A DNA stretch of 35,051 nt from Microbacterium sp. 13-71-7 (lineage in GTDB: Bacteria > Actinomycetota > Actinomycetes > Actinomycetales > Microbacteriaceae): NCBI RefSeq assembly GCF_002257455.1, contig NZ_NCKN01000008.1, positions 1 to 35,051 on the forward strand, read 5' to 3'. This document shows positions 33,382-35,051 of this stretch, piece by piece. The position numbers and the translations under genes are program-made. Below the pieces are notes generated by a model. It was not told the DNA's origin. It did not search any database and was given only the letters and a program-made list of their open reading frames with translations. Position 1 is the first letter of the stretch; every line of letters starts with the position of its first letter.

Positions 33382-33387
33382 AGCCTA
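33382..33387 (-). promoter_or_regulatory. -10 element of the garA operon
   Basis: TAGGCT on the minus strand predicts a roughly 19-base leader containing GGGGGAG before the GTG. It is the likely promoter for the FHA and FtsR-type genes. Confidence 0.5.
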
Positions 33388-33457
33388 TCGGAAGCAGGCG
33401 GCGCCCGGGAGCCGGATCCACCCCGCATCGCCCGCCCGGGGTCGTCCGCACGGGCGA

Positions 33458-33463
33458 TAGGCT
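33458..33463 (+). promoter_or_regulatory. -10 element, likely leaderless start of lpd
   Basis: TAGGCT is followed by six bases and the ATG of lpd. GGGAG is present but ends one base before the ATG, too close to act as a ribosome site. Confidence 0.55.
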
Positions 33464-33469
33464 GGGAGC

Positions 33470-34867
33470 ATGCCACACTACGACGTCGTCATCCTCGGCG
33501 CTGGCCCCGGCGGCTACGTCGCCGCCGTCCGCAGCGCCCAGCTCGGCCTTTCCACCGCCATCATCGAGGAGAAGTACTGGGGCGGTGTGTGCCTCAACGT
33601 GGGCTGCATCCCCTCCAAGTCGCTCCTGAAGAACGCGGAGATCGCGCACACCTTCAACCACAAGGCCGAGTTCTTCGGCATCTCGGGCGACGTGCACTTC
33701 GACTTCGGCGCGGCGTTCGACCGCAGCCGCAAGGTGGCGGACACCCACGTCAAGGGCATCCACTTCCTGATGAAGAAGAACAAGGTCCTCGAGTACGACG
33801 GCCGCGGCACCTTCACGTCGCCGAAGGCCATCTCCGTGGCGAAGTCCGACGGCACGACCGAAGAGGTCACCTTCGACAACGCCATCATCGCCACCGGCTC
33901 CACCGTCCGCCTGCTGCCGGGCGTGCAGCTGAGCGACAACGTGGTCACCTTCGAGGAGCAGATCCTCAGCCGCGACCTCCCCGAGTCGATCGTCATCGTC
34001 GGCGCCGGCGCGATCGGCATGGAGTTCGGCTACGTGCTGACGAACTACGGCGTCAAGGTCACCATCATCGAGTTCCTCGACCGGGCGCTGCCCAACGAGG
34101 ACGTCGAGGTCTCCAAGGAGATCCAGAAGCAGTACAAGAAGCTCGGCGTCGAGATCCTCACCTCGACCGCGGTCAAGACCGTCACCGACAACGGCTCCTC
34201 CGTGCACGTCACGTACGAGACGCGCGACGGCCAGCCCGGCGAGATCACGGCCGGCAAGGTCCTCATGTCCGTCGGCTTCGCCCCGAACGTGAACGGCTTC
34301 GGCCTGGAGAACACCGGCGTCGCGCTCACCGACCGCGGCGCGATCGACATCGACGACCACATGCGCACCAACGTCGAGGGCATCTACGCGATCGGCGACG
34401 TCACCGCCAAGCTGCAGCTCGCGCACGTCGCAGAGGCGCAGGCCGTCGTCGCCGCCGAGACCATCGGCAAGGCGGAGACCATGACGCTGGGCGACTACCG
34501 GATGATGCCGCGCGCGACGTTCTGCCAGCCGCAGGTCGCCAGCTTCGGCCTCACCGAGGAGCAGGCCAGGGCCGAGGGTCGCGAGATCAAGGTCGCGAAG
34601 TTCCCGTTCAGCGCGAACGGGAAGGCCAACGGCCTGGGCGAGCCGGTGGGCTTCGTCAAGCTCATCGCCGACGCCGAGCACCTCGAGCTCATCGGCGGCC
34701 ACCTGATCGGCCCCGACGTGTCCGAGCTGCTGCCCGAGCTGACCCTCGCGCAGAAGTGGGACCTGACCGCTCTCGAGGCCGCACGCAACGTGCACACGCA
34801 CCCGACCCTGTCGGAGGCGCTGCAGGAGGCGTTCCACGGGCTCGCGGGCCACATGATCAACCTCTGA
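33470..34867 (+). CDS. lpd: Dihydrolipoamide dehydrogenase (E3)
   Basis: This FAD enzyme reoxidises lipoamide in the pyruvate and 2-oxoglutarate dehydrogenase complexes, passing electrons to NAD. The 465-residue product has the FAD motif [21 protein letters not shown], the redox disulfide [15 protein letters not shown] (Cys41, Cys46), the NAD motif [20 protein letters not shown], the second FAD motif [21 protein letters not shown] and the C-terminal catalytic pair HPTLSE (His444, Glu449). Length is normal. It faces the garA operon across a 113-bp divergent region. No other dehydrogenase component lies in the window. Confidence 0.97.
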   Translation: MPHYDVVILGAGPGGYVAAVRSAQLGLSTAIIEEKYWGGVCLNVGCIPSKSLLKNAEIAHTFNHKAEFFGISGDVHFDFGAAFDRSRKVADTHVKGIHFLMKKNKVLEYDGRGTFTSPKAISVAKSDGTTEEVTFDNAIIATGSTVRLLPGVQLSDNVVTFEEQILSRDLPESIVIVGAGAIGMEFGYVLTNYGVKVTIIEFLDRALPNEDVEVSKEIQKQYKKLGVEILTSTAVKTVTDNGSSVHVTYETRDGQPGEITAGKVLMSVGFAPNVNGFGLENTGVALTDRGAIDIDDHMRTNVEGIYAIGDVTAKLQLAHVAEAQAVVAAETIGKAETMTLGDYRMMPRATFCQPQVASFGLTEEQARAEGREIKVAKFPFSANGKANGLGEPVGFVKLIADAEHLELIGGHLIGPDVSELLPELTLAQKWDLTALEAARNVHTHPTLSEALQEAFHGLAGHMINL

Positions 34868-34882
34868 TCGGATCAGAACGGG

Positions 34883-34921
34883 CCGAGGGCCGGTCGCGCT
34901 TCCTGCGCGGCCGGCCCTCGG
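34883..34921. terminator. Terminator after lpd
   Basis: CCGAGGGCCGG (34883-34893) and CCGGCCCTCGG (34911-34921) are exact complements, and CGCGC/GCGCG extend the stem inward. It begins 15 bases after the lpd stop codon and also lies beyond the end of the convergent partial gene. Confidence 0.85.
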
Positions 34922-34938
34922 TCGTCCCGTCGTGGCGG

Positions 34939-35051
34939 TCAGAAGCCGCGCATCGTCACCAGCCCGGCGGCCCACGGGCGGAGCGGGCCCGAGCCCAGAG
35001 CCCGGATGAGCGTCTCGCGCACGGCGAGCGGAACGCCCTCCGCCGGGGAAA
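34939..35051 (-). CDS. C-terminal fragment of an unrecognised protein, cut by the window edge
   Basis: A minus-strand frame enters at the right edge and stops at TGA 34939-34941, after 36 codons. The peptide reads ...EGVPLAVRETLIRALGSG then PLRPWAAGLVTMRGF. GC-rich third positions fit real coding in this genome, and the frame ends just before the lpd terminator, as a convergent gene should. The fragment is too short to name a family. Confidence 0.5.
   Translation of the reverse strand, partial: SPAEGVPLAVRETLIRALGSGPLRPWAAGLVTMRGF

Noticed and set aside
1-35051. tRNA, rRNA, riboswitch, CRISPR, insertion sequence or prophage genes
   Set aside because: I looked for cloverleaf, repeat-spacer, transposase and integrase signals on both strands and saw none. 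Small RNAs without coding features could be missed by eye.

Overview
This window is a high-GC actinobacterial chromosome segment. It most resembles the family Microbacteriaceae, probably Microbacterium; I infer the genus from protein style and gene order, not from a search. Signs of Actinobacteria are the dcw cluster without ftsA, a PASTA Ser/Thr kinase beside an Rv2175c-type DNA-binding protein, a GarA/FtsR/ResR block, class II DAHP synthase, and many GTG starts. I saw no insertion sequence, prophage, CRISPR, tRNA or rRNA. This is core chromosome, not an accessory island.

Region 1 (about 1-14,900, all minus strand) is the division and cell wall cluster. Read in the direction of transcription it is mraZ, rsmH, an ftsL-like gene, ftsI, murF, mraY, murD, ftsW, murG, murC, ftsQ, ftsZ and a YggS-family gene. 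Most junctions are 4-base ATGA or GTGA overlaps, so the genes are probably translationally coupled. murE is absent from its usual place between ftsI and murF. The cluster is headed by a textbook MraZ operator of three TGGAG boxes at a 10-bp period. A second, inverted copy of this operator and leader lies about 100 bp away and faces no gene.

Region 2 (about 15,000-24,500) resembles the M. tuberculosis Rv2173-Rv2187 neighbourhood. It holds a DUF3040 membrane protein, a polyprenyl diphosphate synthase, an Rv2175c-like DNA-binding protein, a secreted LysM/transglycosylase-like protein, a PknL-like kinase with four PASTA repeats, class II DAHP synthase, a PlsC-type acyltransferase and a FadD15-type acyl-CoA ligase. 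Together these serve isoprenoid and lipid precursor supply, wall sensing and aromatic biosynthesis.

Region 3 (about 24,500-35,051) holds peptide deformylase, an EspI-like MinD/ParA ATPase with a long acidic N-terminal tail, pyruvate carboxylase, a second ParA ATPase, ResR- and FtsR-type MerR regulators, a GarA/OdhI FHA protein, and divergent dihydrolipoamide dehydrogenase. Pyruvate carboxylase, GarA and lipoamide dehydrogenase all bear on the pyruvate/2-oxoglutarate node. A fragment of an unrecognised gene runs off the right end.

A recurrent regulatory theme is a -10 element of the form TAGRCT or a close variant. In six genes it lies only 6-7 bases before the start codon with no well-placed Shine-Dalgarno sequence, which points to leaderless mRNAs. 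Strong hairpin terminators separate the convergent genes. The intergenic stretches are all under 300 bases. The best leads are the duplicated inverted MraZ operator, the internal start in the acidic ParA gene, the palindrome centred on the pyc promoter, the missing murE, and extracellular cysteine pairs in several envelope proteins.
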